Shown piece after piece: positions 23,061-34,845 of a DNA stretch of 64,000 nt. Position 1 is the first letter of the stretch. Every line of letters begins with the position of its first letter. The position numbers were made by a program, and so were the translations under genes. The DNA lies in NCBI RefSeq assembly GCF_963678635.1, contig NC_087064.1, forward strand, positions 62,001 to 126,000, given 5' to 3'. The DNA is from Symsagittifera roscoffensis (taxonomy: Eukaryota; Xenacoelomorpha; Acoela; Convolutidae). The notes beneath the pieces are model-generated. The model saw only the letters and a program-made list of their open reading frames with translations, searched no databases and was not told the DNA's origin.

Positions 23061-24449
23061 AATTGACACAGCTCTGGGCTGCATGCCCATTCTAGAGTAC
23101 CGGTGGTACGGTTCAGCGGGAACGTGTAAACCTTCCGGTTGTACCGTGATAGCTTTTTAAGAAAACTTGAGAAAACTTCCTGGTACGCTCTCCGAACGAG
23201 GCCTAGCTAACCGAGTAAGGGGGGTAACTAGGGAAACAAAAACAAGAAAAAAGTATAGAAAAAGGAACAAAAACCATAAAACGAAAGACAGTGACTTTGA
23301 TACAGGATCATTTGGATCAAACCTTTATATTAATTAAATAGTATACCCATACTGTTTTATAAGACCGATCGTTTCGATCAATCTAGCAATTTAAACCAGT
23401 GACTTCAATAAGGTGCCCGAGTGGGGGGCGTTGTTAAGGGTTTTCAGATAGACTGCAACCTAGCCGGACCACTAGGAGACTTGACTGGAAAGGGTGACCA
23501 GCCGAGTGGGAAAGTGGTTCACAAGGATCGAACCGGACCACTAGGAGACTTGACTGGAAGAGGTGACCAGCCGAGTGGGAAAGTGGTTCAGAAGGACTGA
23601 GCTGAACCCACTGGAAACTTGACTGGAAGAGGTGACCAGCCAAGTGGGAAAGTGGTGCTGCTGTCAAGTGCAGAACAGAGACAACCAGCACAGGATCACT
23701 ACAAGAGGACGCACAGGGGTGTTCTCAAGTTGGGCAACGGGTATCGTTAGAATCCACATTACATTATAGGAGATAAGTGTAAAATTGGATAAGCGGAGCC
23801 CCATTGTTTTGAGGAAGTTTTTACACAAGCAGGCCTGGAAACAGGTCTACGGTTTTCTCTCGAGAGGTTTAGCACCCGGCGCTTAAGGGATTTTTCGGCT
23901 TAAGAGGGGGCTAAAGAGGGGGGAGGTTAGAAGGGGGGCTGGTTAGGTTAGAGGTTAGCGGTTGTAAATTGTAAAAAGGGTGACACGTTAGAGTAACTAA
24001 TTGTTCGGCATCGTCGATTTAGTTACATTAGATACTTACACGCGTTGGTTATAAGAAAGCGGATATCCAAATTTAAAATCAGGTTAAGGTAGGTACCCTG
24101 GTCGGATCGGTAGGGGGGAATGGACATAGACAGTTTTTGTGATACCCCATAAGATCGCTAGCAGGGGGGAGGAAAACGCGTGGCAATCGGGTACCAGACA
24201 TTTTTTCGGGCAAAGATTGACATCGGTCAACCTTGAAATTCAGGAGAATTCAACCATCTGTTTTTGAAATTTTTTCCAGTTTAAATTTTTACGTTTTGGT
24301 GAAAATTTGTTGTTGGTATTTTAACGAACAGGTGATCACAAGATACCTGCGGGGAATTTAGGGTTTCAAATAGCCTGAAACATAGAGAGGGAGACAAATA
24401 CAGGGGGATTATTATTTGGGTTTTGACCATTAAGATAGGGATTTTGGGA
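23061..24449 (+). other. Leader region of the retroelement
   Basis: This is 5' untranslated leader with no sustained reading frame. It contains a three-copy repeat (23464) and a G-rich stretch with several GGGGGG runs (23890-24170). AAGGTAGGT at about 24086 is a possible splice donor for a subgenomic transcript. Confidence 0.6.
23464..23672 (+). repeat. Three ~70-bp direct repeats in the leader
   Basis: Units start at 23464, 23533 and about 23603. Each contains CACTAGGAGACTTGACTGGA (or a variant), then GGTGACCAGCCGAGTGGGAA and AGTGGTT. The third is more diverged. The function is unknown; its position between the PBS and gag would suit a packaging or dimerisation region, which is inference. 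Confidence 0.85.
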
Positions 24450-24540
24450 AAATTTTTACTAGAGCTCAAGTGGTGGTAAAAGGTACAGTGGTTCAGTAGT
24501 CCCTACAACGAAGAAGAAGAGATCCGATATCCATACACTC

Positions 24541-25230
24541 AGTGACAAGTCTTGGGACAGTACCGAAGAAGTCTTGGGACCTTGCAGTCTGGGGACAGTC
24601 TTGGAGCAACACGGTCTTGGGACAGTATCGGGACAGAGCAGTCTTGGGACAGTCTTGGGACAGTGCAGCCTTGGGACAGTCTTGGACCAGAGCAGTCTTG
24701 GTACGAAACAGTCTTGGGACAGTGGTCTTGGGACATTGGTCTTGGGACATTGGTCTTGGGACAGTGGTCTTGGGACATTGGTCTTGGGACAGTGGTCTTG
24801 GGACGTTGGCCTTGGGACAGTGGTCTTGGGACATTGTTCTTGGGACATTGGTCTTGGAACATTGGTCTTGGGACAGTGGTCTTGGGACATTGGTCTTGGG
24901 ACAGTGGTCTTGGGACATTGGTCTTGGGACAGTGGTCTTGGGACATTGGTCTTGGGACAGTGGTCTTGGGACATCGGTCTTGGGATATTGGTCTTGGGAC
25001 ATTGGTCTTGGGACATAGGTCTTGGGACAGTGGTCTTGGGACATTAGTCTTGGGACAGTAGTCTTGGGACAATAGTCTTAGGACAGTAGCCTTGGGACAT
25101 TAGTCTTGGGACAGTAGTCTTGGGACAGGAGTCTTAGGGCAAGGGTCTTGGGACAGTGGTCTTGGGACACTAACAAGAAGTACTGGGACAACACAGAATA
25201 GTCTTGGGACAGTAGAGAGAAAGTCTTGGA
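24541..25230 (+). repeat. 14-bp minisatellite (GTCTTGGGACAGTG type), array 1
   Basis: About 45 head-to-tail copies of GTCTTGGGAC followed by AGTG, ATTG or similar four-base linkers. Because 14 is not a multiple of three and the unit lacks stops, every frame on both strands is open, giving spurious Ser/Gln/Asp/Pro or Leu/Gly/Trp repeat proteins. It lies in the untranslated leader before ORF1. Confidence 0.95.
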
Positions 25231-25458
25231 ACAGCATAAAGAAGGGGGGTACTAAAAGAGTACTAAGTCAGGTTGAAGTAACCAATTGCGAAATCAAATT
25301 TTTTATTCAATCCTAACACATAGAAATTTCATAAGTTCAGGGAAAGTTGTTTTTAGCAAATTGAATATTTCTTTTTATAAAATTTTATCAAAAGAGGTTT
25401 TAACTTTAGAGTAGAATTTTGTAGATAGTAATACTGTACATAGTAACAATTGTAAATA

Positions 25459-25956
25459 ATGAGGCGGAGCAGGGTACCGGTTGCTGAAAAAAGATCTACC
25501 GAGGCGAAGACAAAGTATAACTCGTCGCTACGTAAAACAACATCAATGGGTCCGAAGGTAAAAAAGAAGAACTTTTCAGTTAGTATGGTCAGCACGAGGA
25601 GTACCACGGAGAACAGAGCAAAAGAGGGCACGGAAGGGGAGCGAGTAAAACCCACCATCGAGATTGAACTAGAGACACCGGGTCAAAGTGTGGATGAAGT
25701 AGGAAAGAAAACGACAGAGTCAACTCCAATGCCCAATGCGGAAGAACCTAACCCGAAACCCATAGAGTTCTCACCGATAGACAACGTGGAAGACAAAACA
25801 GGCAACACGCCAGAAACAGTGAAGGATGAGTCTCAAAAGAGAACGTTTTTACTGAAAGATTAGCGATGATGGTCGGAATGAGATCGAAAGACGCAGCAGT
25901 GGAGGAGACGAAAGTCGAGAAAAGCAAAACATTCGGAACAGTATCCACGAGAGCGA
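25459..25956 (+). pseudogene. Pre-gag ORF1, unit 1 (frameshifted)
   Basis: The ORF starts at ATG 25459 (MRRSRVPVAEKRST) and is open for 134 codons. The protein is lysine-rich and basic at the N-terminus (residues 1-60) and acidic, Pro- and Glu-rich later, with no known fold. A one-base deletion in the T-run near 25848 relative to unit 2 ends the frame early. It is probably the N-terminal part of Gag or a small nucleic-acid-binding accessory protein. Confidence 0.6.
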
Positions 25957-25997
25957 CAGAGACCGATCAAAACGAGGATCAGAAAAAACCGTGACCA

Positions 25998-27407
25998 GTG
26001 ACCGACTACAGGACAACAACGGACCATGGAACAACGACTCTTGAGCTAAGCGAATTGATGGCGAAGCTAGATCAGATAGATGAGAAACTGAAGCACAGCG
26101 AAGAGGATAGAAATGTGATAGGGAAGGAAATGAGAAACAACAAACATGAGTACCTGGACAACTATTTCCATCTAGCGAGAGCAACGGAGGAAAAGCTTCA
26201 GCAGATGTCTGACAAAGTAGAAACCACTGATGGAGAGCGAGACAAGAACATCAGAAAAGACATCCTAGAAATGAAGCAGCGATATGACGCAGTGAATAGC
26301 CAGTTGGGGAGTTTGGAAACGAGAATGGATACGATGAGTAGGGACCAGGCTGAGAGCTCAAGTGCTATACAGACAAAGTTAGACGCTATCTTGAGGAATT
26401 CAACACCACAAGACAGGCCAGCGGCAGAGCGGACACAAGGTAATAGAGTTGACTTCGTAGAACCACAAAGGAACAAACGACAGTCAACGCCGTTACCAGT
26501 AACCCGGGAAGCCGCGAGTACGGCACCGGTGGGGGCCAAGGCTATCATAAGAAGTGGAACAGCGAACACAACAAGTGGTCCAGGAGACTCCACGACTCAG
26601 AACAACGTGGGACCGGATGCGATGACATGGGCAAGCACCTGGGAAATGATGAACAAGACACTAGAGGCCTTCGCTACAAGGAACACCGACTCGAGTGACA
26701 GAGGAAGCAACAAATCCAGGAAAACTTTCAAGAAACCAAAAGAATTCAAAGATGATTCAGATGGATGCATTGACACTTGGGTAGAAGTCATGAGGTTGCA
26801 CTTGGAACAAGACACCTTGAACGATGAGAGGCAGGCATGCACAGCGATACTGAGCAATCTCGAAGGCACGGCATTGAAATGCGTGGTTGCGAAAAAAGAA
26901 GAGGAACGCGATACAGCGGACAAAATCTTTGAAATATTGTTAAATAGATTCGGCTCAGGCATGAAGGGTCATCAAGCGATGATGCGATTTAAAAAGAGAA
27001 GACAAAGGGACGATGAATCGATAGACAGGTTCCTAGATGATCTTGAGAGCTTGAGAAGAAGGAGTGACCCGGAGAAATCTACCAATCGAAGGAACTTCAG
27101 CATCGCCTCAAAGTTCATTGATGGGGTAAAGAGTGATGACTTGAGAACGATGTTAGCAACATACTATACATTGTCGAAAGACAGTGCACCAACTCCAGAA
27201 GAGATGAGGCATAAGTCAAGAGAATACATGCTGATGAAAACCAAGAAATACTCGTACTCAGACAACAGGAATACGCAAGGGGGAGTCAGCCACAAAGGTC
27301 GTCATGGTACAAGCCCAGAGATGACATGGACAAACGCAGGTCCTGCGCGAACTGCGGGTCAGCTGACCATCATGTGGCGGATTGCACGACATACAAGCAG
27401 GGTATGA
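25998..27407 (+). pseudogene. Gag (matrix/capsid-like part), unit 1, truncated
   Basis: The first in-frame ATG is at 26058 (MAKLDQIDEKLKHSEED), but the frame is open from 25998. The N-terminal 110 residues are a predicted coiled coil. A Thr/Ala/Pro-rich linker follows. A retrotransposon Gag capsid-like domain starts at FKKPKEFKDDSDGCIDTWVE and includes the conserved IDRFLDDLESLRRR helix. After the NTQGG codons (about 27282) a one-base loss relative to unit 2 shifts the frame, so the zinc knuckles are missing from this product, and the unit ends soon after at the duplication join. Confidence 0.85.
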
Positions 27408-27554
27408 AGAGTTTGGGATATGCACCCGATGAGGAAGATATGAGCCAGATGGAGCTACACCAAATTTTTTTACCAGAGCTCAAGTGGTGGTAAAAGGTAT
27501 AGTGGTTCAATAGTCCCTACAACGAAGAAGAAGAGATCCGATGTCCAGACACTC

Positions 27555-28240
27555 AGTGACAAGTCTTGGGACAGTACCGAAGAAGTCTTGGGACATTGCA
27601 GTCTGGGGACAGTCTTGGAGCAACACGGTCTTGGGACAGTATCGGGACAGAGCAGTCTTGGGACAGTCTTGGGACAGTGCAGCCTTGGGACAGTCTTGGA
27701 CCAGAGCAGTCTTGGTACGAAACAGTCTTGGGACTGTGGTCTTGGGACATTGGTCTTGGGACATTGGTCTTGGGACAGTGGTCTTGGGACATTGGTCTTG
27801 GGACAGTGGTCTTGGGACGTTGGTCTTGGGACAGTGGTCTTGGGACATTGGTCTTGGGACATTGGTCTTGGAACATTGGTCTTGGAACAGTGATCTTGGG
27901 ACATTGGTCTTGGGACAGTGGTCTTGGGGCATTGGTCTTGGGACAGTGGTCTTGGGACATTGATCTTGGGACAGTGGTCTTGGGACATCGGTCTTGGGAC
28001 ATTGGTCTTGGGACAGTGGTCTTGGGACATAGGTCTTGGGACAGTGGTCTTGGGACATTAGTCTTGGGATAGTAGTCTTGGGACAATAGTCTTGGGACAG
28101 TAGCCTCGGGACATTAGTCTTCGGACAGTAGTCTTGGGACAGTAGTCTCAGGGCAAGGGTCTTGGGACAGTGGTCTTGGGACACTAACAAGAAGTACTGG
28201 GACAACACAGAATAGTCTTGGGACAGTAGAGAGAAAGTCT
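27555..28240 (+). repeat. 14-bp minisatellite, array 2
   Basis: This is the duplicate of the array at 24541-25230 with the same GTCTTGGGACANTG unit. It differs by a few single-base changes (for example GGGGCATTG) and by small copy-order differences. Confidence 0.95.
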
Positions 28241-28471
28241 TGGAACAGCATAAAGAAGGGGGGTACTAAAAGAGTACTAAGTCAGGTTGAAGTACCCAAT
28301 TGCAAAATCAAATTTTCTATTCAATCCTAACACATAGAAATTTCATAAGTTCAGGAAAGTTGTTTTTAGCAAATTGAATATTTCTTTTTATAAAATTTTA
28401 TCAAAAGAGGTTTTAACCTTAGAGTAGAATTTTGTAGATAGTAATACAGTACATAGTAACAATTGTAAATA

Positions 28472-29014
28472 ATGAGGCGGAGCAGGGTACCGGTAGCTGA
28501 AAAAAGATCTACCGAGGCGAAGACAAAGTATAACTCGTCGCTACGTAAAACAACATCAATGGGTCCGAAGGTAAAAAAGAAGAACTTTTCAGTTAGTATG
28601 GTCAGCACGAGGAGTACCACGGAGAACAGAGCAAAAGAGGGCACGGAAGGGGAGCGAGTAAAACCCACCATCGAGATTTAACTAGAGACACCGGATCAAA
28701 GTGTGGATGAAGTAGGAAAGAAAACGACAGAGTCAACTCCAATGCCCAATGCGGAAGAACCTAACCCGAAACCCATAGAGTTCTCACCGATAGACAACGT
28801 GGAAGACAAAACAGGCAACACGCCAGAAACAGTGAAGGATGAGTCTCAAAAGAGAACGTCTTTTACTGAAAGATTAGCGATGATGGTCGGAATGAGATCG
28901 AAAGACGCAGCAGTGGAGGAGCGAAAGTCGAGAAAAGCAAAACATTCGGAACAGTATCCACGAGAGCGACAGAGACCGATCAAAACGAGGATCAGAAAAA
29001 ACCGTGACCAGTGA
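28472..29014 (+). pseudogene. Pre-gag ORF1, unit 2 (internal stop)
   Basis: This is the same protein as at 25459, but a G-to-T change makes TAA at 28679-28681 after IEI. Downstream the frame stays open to TGA at 29012-29014, ending in a basic Arg/Lys-rich tail (RKSRKAKHSEQYPRERQRP). This end overlaps the start of the gag frame (-1 relative), so ORF1 and Gag could once have been joined by frameshifting or made separately. Confidence 0.6.
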
Positions 29015-30300
29015 CCGACTACAGGACAACAACGGACCATGGAACAACGACTCTTGAGCTAAGCGAATTGATGGCGAAGCTAGATCAGATAGATGAGAAA
29101 CTGAAGCACAGCGAAGAGGATAGAAATGTGATAGGGAAGGAAATGAGAAACAACAAACAGGAGTACCTGGACAACTATTTCCATCTAGCGAGAGCAACGG
29201 AGGAAAAGCTTCAGCAGATGTCTGACAAAGTAGAAACCACTGATGGAGAGCGAGACAAGAACATCAGAAAAGACATCCTAGAAATGAAGCAGCGATATGA
29301 CGCAGTGAATAGCCAGTTGGGGAGTTTGGAAACGAGAATGGATACGATGAGTAGGGACCAGGCTGAGAGCTCAAGTGCTATACAGACAAAGTTAGACGCT
29401 ATCTTGGGGAATTCAACACCACAAGACAGGCCAGCGGCAGAGCGGACACAAGGTAATAGAGTTGACTTCGTAGAACCACAAAGGAACAAACGACAGTCAA
29501 CGCCGTTACCAGTAACCCGGGAAGCCGCGAGTACGGCACCGGTGGGGGCCAAGGCTATCATAAAAAGTGGAACAGCGAACACAACAAGTGGTCCAGGAGA
29601 CTCCACGACTCAGAACAACGTGGGACCGGATGCGATGACATGGGCAAGCACCTGGGAAATGATGAACAAGACACTAGAGGCCTTCGCTACAAGGAACACC
29701 GACTCGAGTGACAGAGGAAGCAACAAATCCAGGAAAACTTTCAAGAAACCAAAAGAATTCAAAGATGATTCAGATGGATGCATTGACACTTGGGTAGAAG
29801 TCATGAGGTTGCACTTGGAACAAGACAACTTGAACGATGAGAGGCAGGCATGCACAGCGATACTGAGCAATCTGGAAGGCACGGCATTGAAATGCGTGGT
29901 TGCGAAGAAAGAAGAGGAACGCGATACTGCGGACAAAATCTTTGAAATATTGTTGAATAGATTCGGCTCAGGCATGAAGGGTCATCAAGCAATGATGCGA
30001 TTTGAAAAGAGAAGACAAAGGGACGATGAATCGATAGACAGGTTCCTAGATGATCTTGAGAGCTTGAGAAGAAGGAGTGACCCGGAGGAATCTACCAATC
30101 GAAGGAACTTCAGCATCGCCTCAAAGTTCATTGATGGGGTAAAGAGTGATAGACTTGAGAACGATGTTAGCAACATAGTATACATTGTCGAAAGACAGTG
30201 CACCAACTCCAGAAGAGATGAGGCAGAAGTCAAGAGAATACATGCTGATGAAAACCAAGAAATACTCGTACTCAGACAACAGGAATACGCAAGGGGGTAG
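29011..30300 (+). pseudogene. Gag (matrix/capsid-like part), unit 2, frameshifted
   Basis: It is almost identical to unit 1, with the first ATG at 29071. Domains are the same: N-terminal coiled coil, linker, and capsid-like domain around FKKPKEFKDDSDG and IDRFLDDLESLRRR. A one-base insertion near 30150 (GATAGAC where unit 1 has GATGAC) moves the zinc-knuckle part into the frame annotated from 30185. The two lesions in units 1 and 2 are different. Confidence 0.85.
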
Positions 30301-32299
30301 TCAGCCACAAAGGTCGTCATGGTACAAGCCCAGAGATGACATGGACAAACGCAGGTCCTGCGCGAACTGCGGGTCAGCTGACCATCATGTGGCGGATTGC
30401 ACGACATACAAGCAGGGCATGAAAAGTTTGGGATATGCACCCGATGAGGAAGATATGAACCAGATGGAGGAACACGAGTTCTATAGTGGCTTGATCATCA
30501 AAGTAGGTGCAAGATGCTTATTCTGCAACCAAGAGGGGCACTTCAGGATGGACTGTCCGCTGTTTTGGGAGGCGGTTAAGAATCAGAGTCATCCCAAACA
30601 CAAGTTGGCGCTAGCAGCGGTACAGAACCAGAGAAACAGACAAGGTGAATTTGAGACGAAAAACCTAGAAAAACCAAGTGCGGAGCTACCGACGAAAACA
30701 GTGAAAGCTGTACAACAATCTAATAGTGCAATAGAGGCCACGGCAAAGAACGCCCTAGAAATAAATTATGAGAAGGCGGCAGCGGAGGCTATCAACAAAG
30801 TGAAACAGGACCTGGCAGTGAAAGAAATAGAACAACGTCTGAAGCAAGAAATCGAAAGACAGAAAATGAACGAAGCATTAAGTTGCTCACAAACAATACC
30901 AGAAGCTGCAGAGGGGTCGACAAAAAATGGAAACTGCAACACTGTAAAGATGGTTACAGGAAAGCCATTTGGCATAACAAAGATTGGGGCAAGAATAATG
31001 TCAATAATCACTGTGGGCGGCCATGAAGTAACGAGAAACTTGAGCGAACCAAGTGACCAGACAATAATGCACATTGATGTGTACGCAGATTACTTGAGTT
31101 GTATAAGCCCACAAACAGTTTCTAGAGCATTGAGGGCACTACTCACGAGAGGGGGTAGCAAGTCGGTACGTGTTGATAACAGGTACACTGAAGCTTATGG
31201 TCCACATGAGGTAATGCTAAATATAGATGGAATTAACATCTATACGAAAACAATGATAACATGTGATGAAGATCTAATTGGGCAAAACTACGCGGGAAAA
31301 GAAGAGTTGAAAGTGAGATCGATTGGACACTGCGCCATGCTTGAAGAAGATGCAATGCACATCCGGACAGAGGCAGATGTGACAGCACATGTGCTTGACA
31401 TAAGTGGTAAGAAGACTCAGTTACGTGGGTTACTTGATACGGGAGCAGTCTTGAGTGTCATCTCAATCGAAACTTGGGAACGAATGGGCTTCAACAAAGA
31501 TGATTTGATAGATTCAAGAATACGGTTGTCAGCTGCAAACAAAAGGGTCCTGCGGGTGTTGGGCAGAACGCCTATAATAGCCCTGAATCTGGGGGAACGT
31601 AACCTGTGGATGAGCTTTCTTGTGGTAGAAAACCTAGATGAGTCTGACCAATTTATTTTAGGCAGAGACTTCATCAGGAACTTTGATATAGCGATTGATC
31701 TAAGCAACGCAATGTTCAGGATACGGAACCCGGAAAGGAGGTACGCAATCAAACCGGTAAATTTAATAATGGCAAATGAGACCAAAGCACCGGTATTCTT
31801 GAGTAGGAGGGTGAGGCTAAAGGCGAACGAGGCGGCGATCGTAAGCTTACGAATGAAAAGTTACAATGAATTAAGTGACAACAAGCAGGTATGCATAGTT
31901 CCAAATCCAAATAGTCAAAGTGCTGCTGTTTTAGGAAGATCCTTCTCGATCACGAAGAGCGGTCTCTGCGTGAGTGTCTTGTTGAATACCCTTGACATGC
32001 CAATCACGATACAGAGGGGGAGGAAACTGGGATATGCTTTACCTGTAAAAACTCGATATGAAATGACTGAAAACCATAAACAAAATGAAGTTGTTGATTG
32101 TCCCAATCATAGGGACAAAATTTGTATCTTGAGACGATTGACGAAAATAAAAGATTCATCAGGTCTTGTGAAGTCACATAAGTCAGAGACAGACGATGGA
32201 CTATCGAGCTGTTCGAATTTCCCGGAACGGCCCACACTAGATGAATACAGAGTGATAAACCGGTCTTACCGGAAATTGAACACTTATGAGGCAAGTTAA
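30185..32299 (+). CDS. Gag C-terminus with two zinc knuckles, plus aspartic protease
   Basis: The open frame has 704 codons. Two CCHC zinc knuckles bind RNA: C59-C62-H67-C72 and C111-C114-H119-C124, both CX2CX4HX4C. A Lys/Glu-rich coiled region (about 150-260) follows. A retropepsin-type aspartic protease is centred on LLDTGA (catalytic Asp 418) with the later FILGRDFIRNFDIAIDL segment; it would cleave the Gag-Pol polyprotein in the particle. The first residues belong to gag; the annotated start is where the frame opens after the 30150 insertion. The frame ends at TAA 32297-32299, where RT continues in the -1 frame from about 32293 (AAGTTAACGG), so RT needs a -1 shift or has suffered a mutation. 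Confidence 0.9.
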   Translation: MSKDSAPTPEEMRQKSREYMLMKTKKYSYSDNRNTQGGSQPQRSSWYKPRDDMDKRRSCANCGSADHHVADCTTYKQGMKSLGYAPDEEDMNQMEEHEFYSGLIIKVGARCLFCNQEGHFRMDCPLFWEAVKNQSHPKHKLALAAVQNQRNRQGEFETKNLEKPSAELPTKTVKAVQQSNSAIEATAKNALEINYEKAAAEAINKVKQDLAVKEIEQRLKQEIERQKMNEALSCSQTIPEAAEGSTKNGNCNTVKMVTGKPFGITKIGARIMSIITVGGHEVTRNLSEPSDQTIMHIDVYADYLSCISPQTVSRALRALLTRGGSKSVRVDNRYTEAYGPHEVMLNIDGINIYTKTMITCDEDLIGQNYAGKEELKVRSIGHCAMLEEDAMHIRTEADVTAHVLDISGKKTQLRGLLDTGAVLSVISIETWERMGFNKDDLIDSRIRLSAANKRVLRVLGRTPIIALNLGERNLWMSFLVVENLDESDQFILGRDFIRNFDIAIDLSNAMFRIRNPERRYAIKPVNLIMANETKAPVFLSRRVRLKANEAAIVSLRMKSYNELSDNKQVCIVPNPNSQSAAVLGRSFSITKSGLCVSVLLNTLDMPITIQRGRKLGYALPVKTRYEMTENHKQNEVVDCPNHRDKICILRRLTKIKDSSGLVKSHKSETDDGLSSCSNFPERPTLDEYRVINRSYRKLNTYEAS

Positions 32300-33076
32300 C
32301 GGACGAACAGCTCGAAGCCATCAAGGACGTACTAGAACGGAACGAGGAGGTTTTTTCAAGACATAAGGCAGACATCGGGTGTTGTAATTTTGTTGAGCAT
32401 GAAATAGAACTTGAGGAAAACGCAATGCCGCACAGGGAGGGGGCGAGGCGCATGACCCCACACAAATCGGATGCGTGTAGAAAGGAGATTGAAACGCTAC
32501 TAGAGTATGACATGATAGAACCATCCAAATCACCGTGGGCGTGTGGAGTAGTGATGGCCAAAAAGAAAGGCGACCAGTTGAGGTTTTGTTGTGACTTTCG
32601 ATACCTGAACTCCGTCACGGTGAAGGATGCCTACCCCATACCTAGGATTGATGAGAGTCTCTCGAAGTTAGGTGATGAAAAATTTTTTTACGACTCTTGA
32701 TTTGGGCTCGGCCTTTTGGCAGGTACCACTCAGGAAACAGGACAAGGACAAGACAGGGTTTGCCTGCGAGTTGGGTCTGTTTCAATGGAAACGGATGCCG
32801 TTTGGACTATGCAATGCCACTGCCACGTTTCAGCGGCTGATGGCACACGCGCTGATAGGCGTGACGAAAAAGTACGGCAATCTGGTAATGTGCTACGTGG
32901 ATGACGTGGTAATAGCGACACCCACACTAGAGGACCACATTGAGAGACTTGACGAAGTATTTGCGTGTATGAAGAGGTCGGGGCTGAAGTGCAAACCATC
33001 AAAGTGTGAGATACTCAAGGACTCGATAAAATACTTGGGCAGGATGGTGGACAAACACCAGATCCAGACGCAGTAG
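32293..33076 (+). pseudogene. Reverse transcriptase (frameshifted)
   Basis: This is Ty3/gypsy-type RT. Frame 1 (32293-32700) carries the connection and fingers, including IEPSKSPWACGVVMAKKK and RFCCDFRYLNSVTVKDAYPIPR. A T7 run at 32683-32689 shifts to frame 2, which carries LDLGSAFWQVPL (catalytic Asp), MPFGLCNATATFQRLM and the YVDD box at 32894-32905, then a stop at 33074-33076. The next segment resumes in frame 1 from about 33061. All catalytic motifs are preserved, so the lesions are probably recent indels. Confidence 0.93.
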
Positions 33077-33740
33077 AAGCAGTTCTAACTTGGAAATCGC
33101 CGAAAACGGAACACCAATTGATGAGCTTCCTGGGTTTTGCAATTTACTACAGAGAATTCGTCAAAGGGTATGCAGACAAGGTTTATCCGATGCAACAGTT
33201 AATGAGGCACAAGGGCAAGAAGTTCACGTGGAACAACGCAGCGGAAGAGTCATTCCAGACAATAAAGAAAGAGTTGTGCGAGGCACCAGTACTAGGGATG
33301 CCAACAGAGAAAGGGATGTACGTGCTGGATAAGGACGCGTCGGTAGTAGCGATATCGGGAATACTCCACCAGGAACAAGAGTGGAACGGGAAGACAGTCT
33401 TGAGACCAATAGCGTACGGGAGCAAAGTCCTAAGTGACACGGAAATGAAGTACGGAGCACCGAAAGCAGAGATGTTCGCGGTGGTTACCTTTGCGGTGGG
33501 CATACCTAGGCAGCGAGCCATTCAAGCTGTGAGTCGACAACAGGGCACTAAGCTGGCTGAAGACGTACTCAATGGACCAAAGTTACATTGGGAGGTGGAT
33601 AGTTCGCCTGGACGGATACGATATGATAATTGAGCATAGAACACGAGACAAACATCAAAATGCTGACAACTTGAGCAAGAAGACGGAGTTCTACGAGAGA
33701 CAAAACAGAGGGAGGCAGATAGACCTGAGATCAAGGATGG
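33061..33740 (+). pseudogene. RNase H region (frameshifted)
   Basis: Frame 1 carries the RT thumb/connection (MSFLGFAIYYREFVKGYADK) and the start of RNase H (LDKDASVVAISGILHQEQ, then MKYGAPKAEMFAVV). The frame is lost near 33500. Frame 2 (33572 on) resumes with the conserved IGRWIVRLDGYDMIIEHRT and KHQNADNLSK, the usual RNase H C-terminus. This enzyme degrades the RNA strand during reverse transcription. At least two indels break it here. Confidence 0.88.
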
Positions 33741-33750
33741 CTTCTCCTTC

Positions 33751-34806
33751 ATGGACAAGGAAACGTATGACAGTCTTCCTCTCACGAGATGGTTGGACAA
33801 ATCAGGCAAACCAATAGAAGATCGCCCCGAATTACCAAAAGATACTACGAAAGAAACAATCTTGAAAAAGAACCTAGGGATGCCGATAGGATTAATGCTC
33901 AAGTCAAAGATCGTGAGGGAGACGCTCAAAGCAAAAGGCTACGATCTTAACCAGGTAGAGACGGGGGAAGTACAAACAGACTGTGACTTAAAGAGTTTAC
34001 TCTAGAAACAAGCAGATGAGAAGCCCGTGATTCAAGAAAACTGTAAGGAGGAACCTGAGGTCACAATACTGCGAAAGAGCGGGACAGCTAGTGATGGAAA
34101 TACCTCGAAGGTGACTAACCTTGATGGGAAGGAAGTGGTGCAGTCACTGGTTGAAAAGATCCCAGCCGACTTACTTGAACAGACTAGAGTTAGGAAAAAG
34201 AGAGTGGAGTTCAAGGAAGAAGCTGTATACCTGGGACTAGGTCAAGAGTCCGGGGAGCGGTCCACGTCCACGGAGGAAGAAAACACTGAAGGAGAAAATT
34301 TGTCCGGGGAGTGTGAAATGTGGGATGAGGACTCGGAAGCGAGCAGTGACAATCAAGATAGTCTCTGCATGATATTGGCGGAAGAAAAGTTTAGACACCG
34401 CGACAGGGAATTTTAAACAGATCCGTCCTCAGGAACCTTCAACTTGGACGAGCAGGAAGTACGAGGAGGTGAAGAACTTGAAAGAATCGCAGTTTCGAGG
34501 AAACCATTCAGGGAACTATCATGCAACTCAAATGTGAGAACAAATCTGGTGCCAGAAGATGACATGAAGGTAGTAAAGAGGATTGTATGCGTGAAGCTGA
34601 ATGACGACGTCCACAACCCTGGGGAGATGAATGGGCAGATCATGGCGCTGAAGGAACATTTCAAGGCGAGATATAGGCTGTCGGACCTGATAAGAGCCCA
34701 GACGAATGACAAGATGACAAGTAATCTCTCCAAATGGATCCGAATGGGGTCCAAGGAGAAAGGGGAACTTGAAGAAGACATCTACAAGATCCTGAGCCAG
34801 TTCTAG
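33751..34806 (+). pseudogene. Long linker between RNase H and integrase, with in-frame stops
   Basis: One continuous frame is interrupted by TAG at 34003-34005, TAA at 34414-34416 and TAG at 34804-34806. The protein is highly charged (Glu/Ser-rich at 34200-34400) with no recognised domain. Typical gypsy elements have a short linker here, so some 350 extra codons are unusual. The frame is maintained without indels across the stops, in contrast to RT. Confidence 0.6.
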
Positions 34807-34845
34807 AAAGAGAGGAAAGAGTTACTCTATCACACGGCTGGCGGG

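Larger units (their letters stand above)
24450..27460. repeat. 3.01-kb tandem duplication in the retroelement, unit 1
   Basis: The unit runs from AAATTTTTACTAGAGCTCAAG to gag codons just after the truncated zinc-knuckle region. It is followed by an almost identical unit at 27461. The join lies in an AAATTTTT run shared by both ends, a microhomology. It contains the minisatellite, ORF1 and gag. Both units carry private frameshifts. Confidence 0.93.
27461..30475. repeat. 3.01-kb tandem duplication in the retroelement, unit 2
   Basis: This is the second copy of 24450-27460 and is contiguous with the rest of gag-pol. Most differences are single-base changes. Confidence 0.93.

Noticed and set aside
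24459-25072. Long frames on both strands coding Ser-Gln-Asp/Cys-Pro-Lys or Leu-Gly-Trp repeats (also 27470-28208)
   Set aside because: They are by-products of the stop-free 14-bp minisatellite, which is open in all frames; they shift frame with unit number and have no start context.
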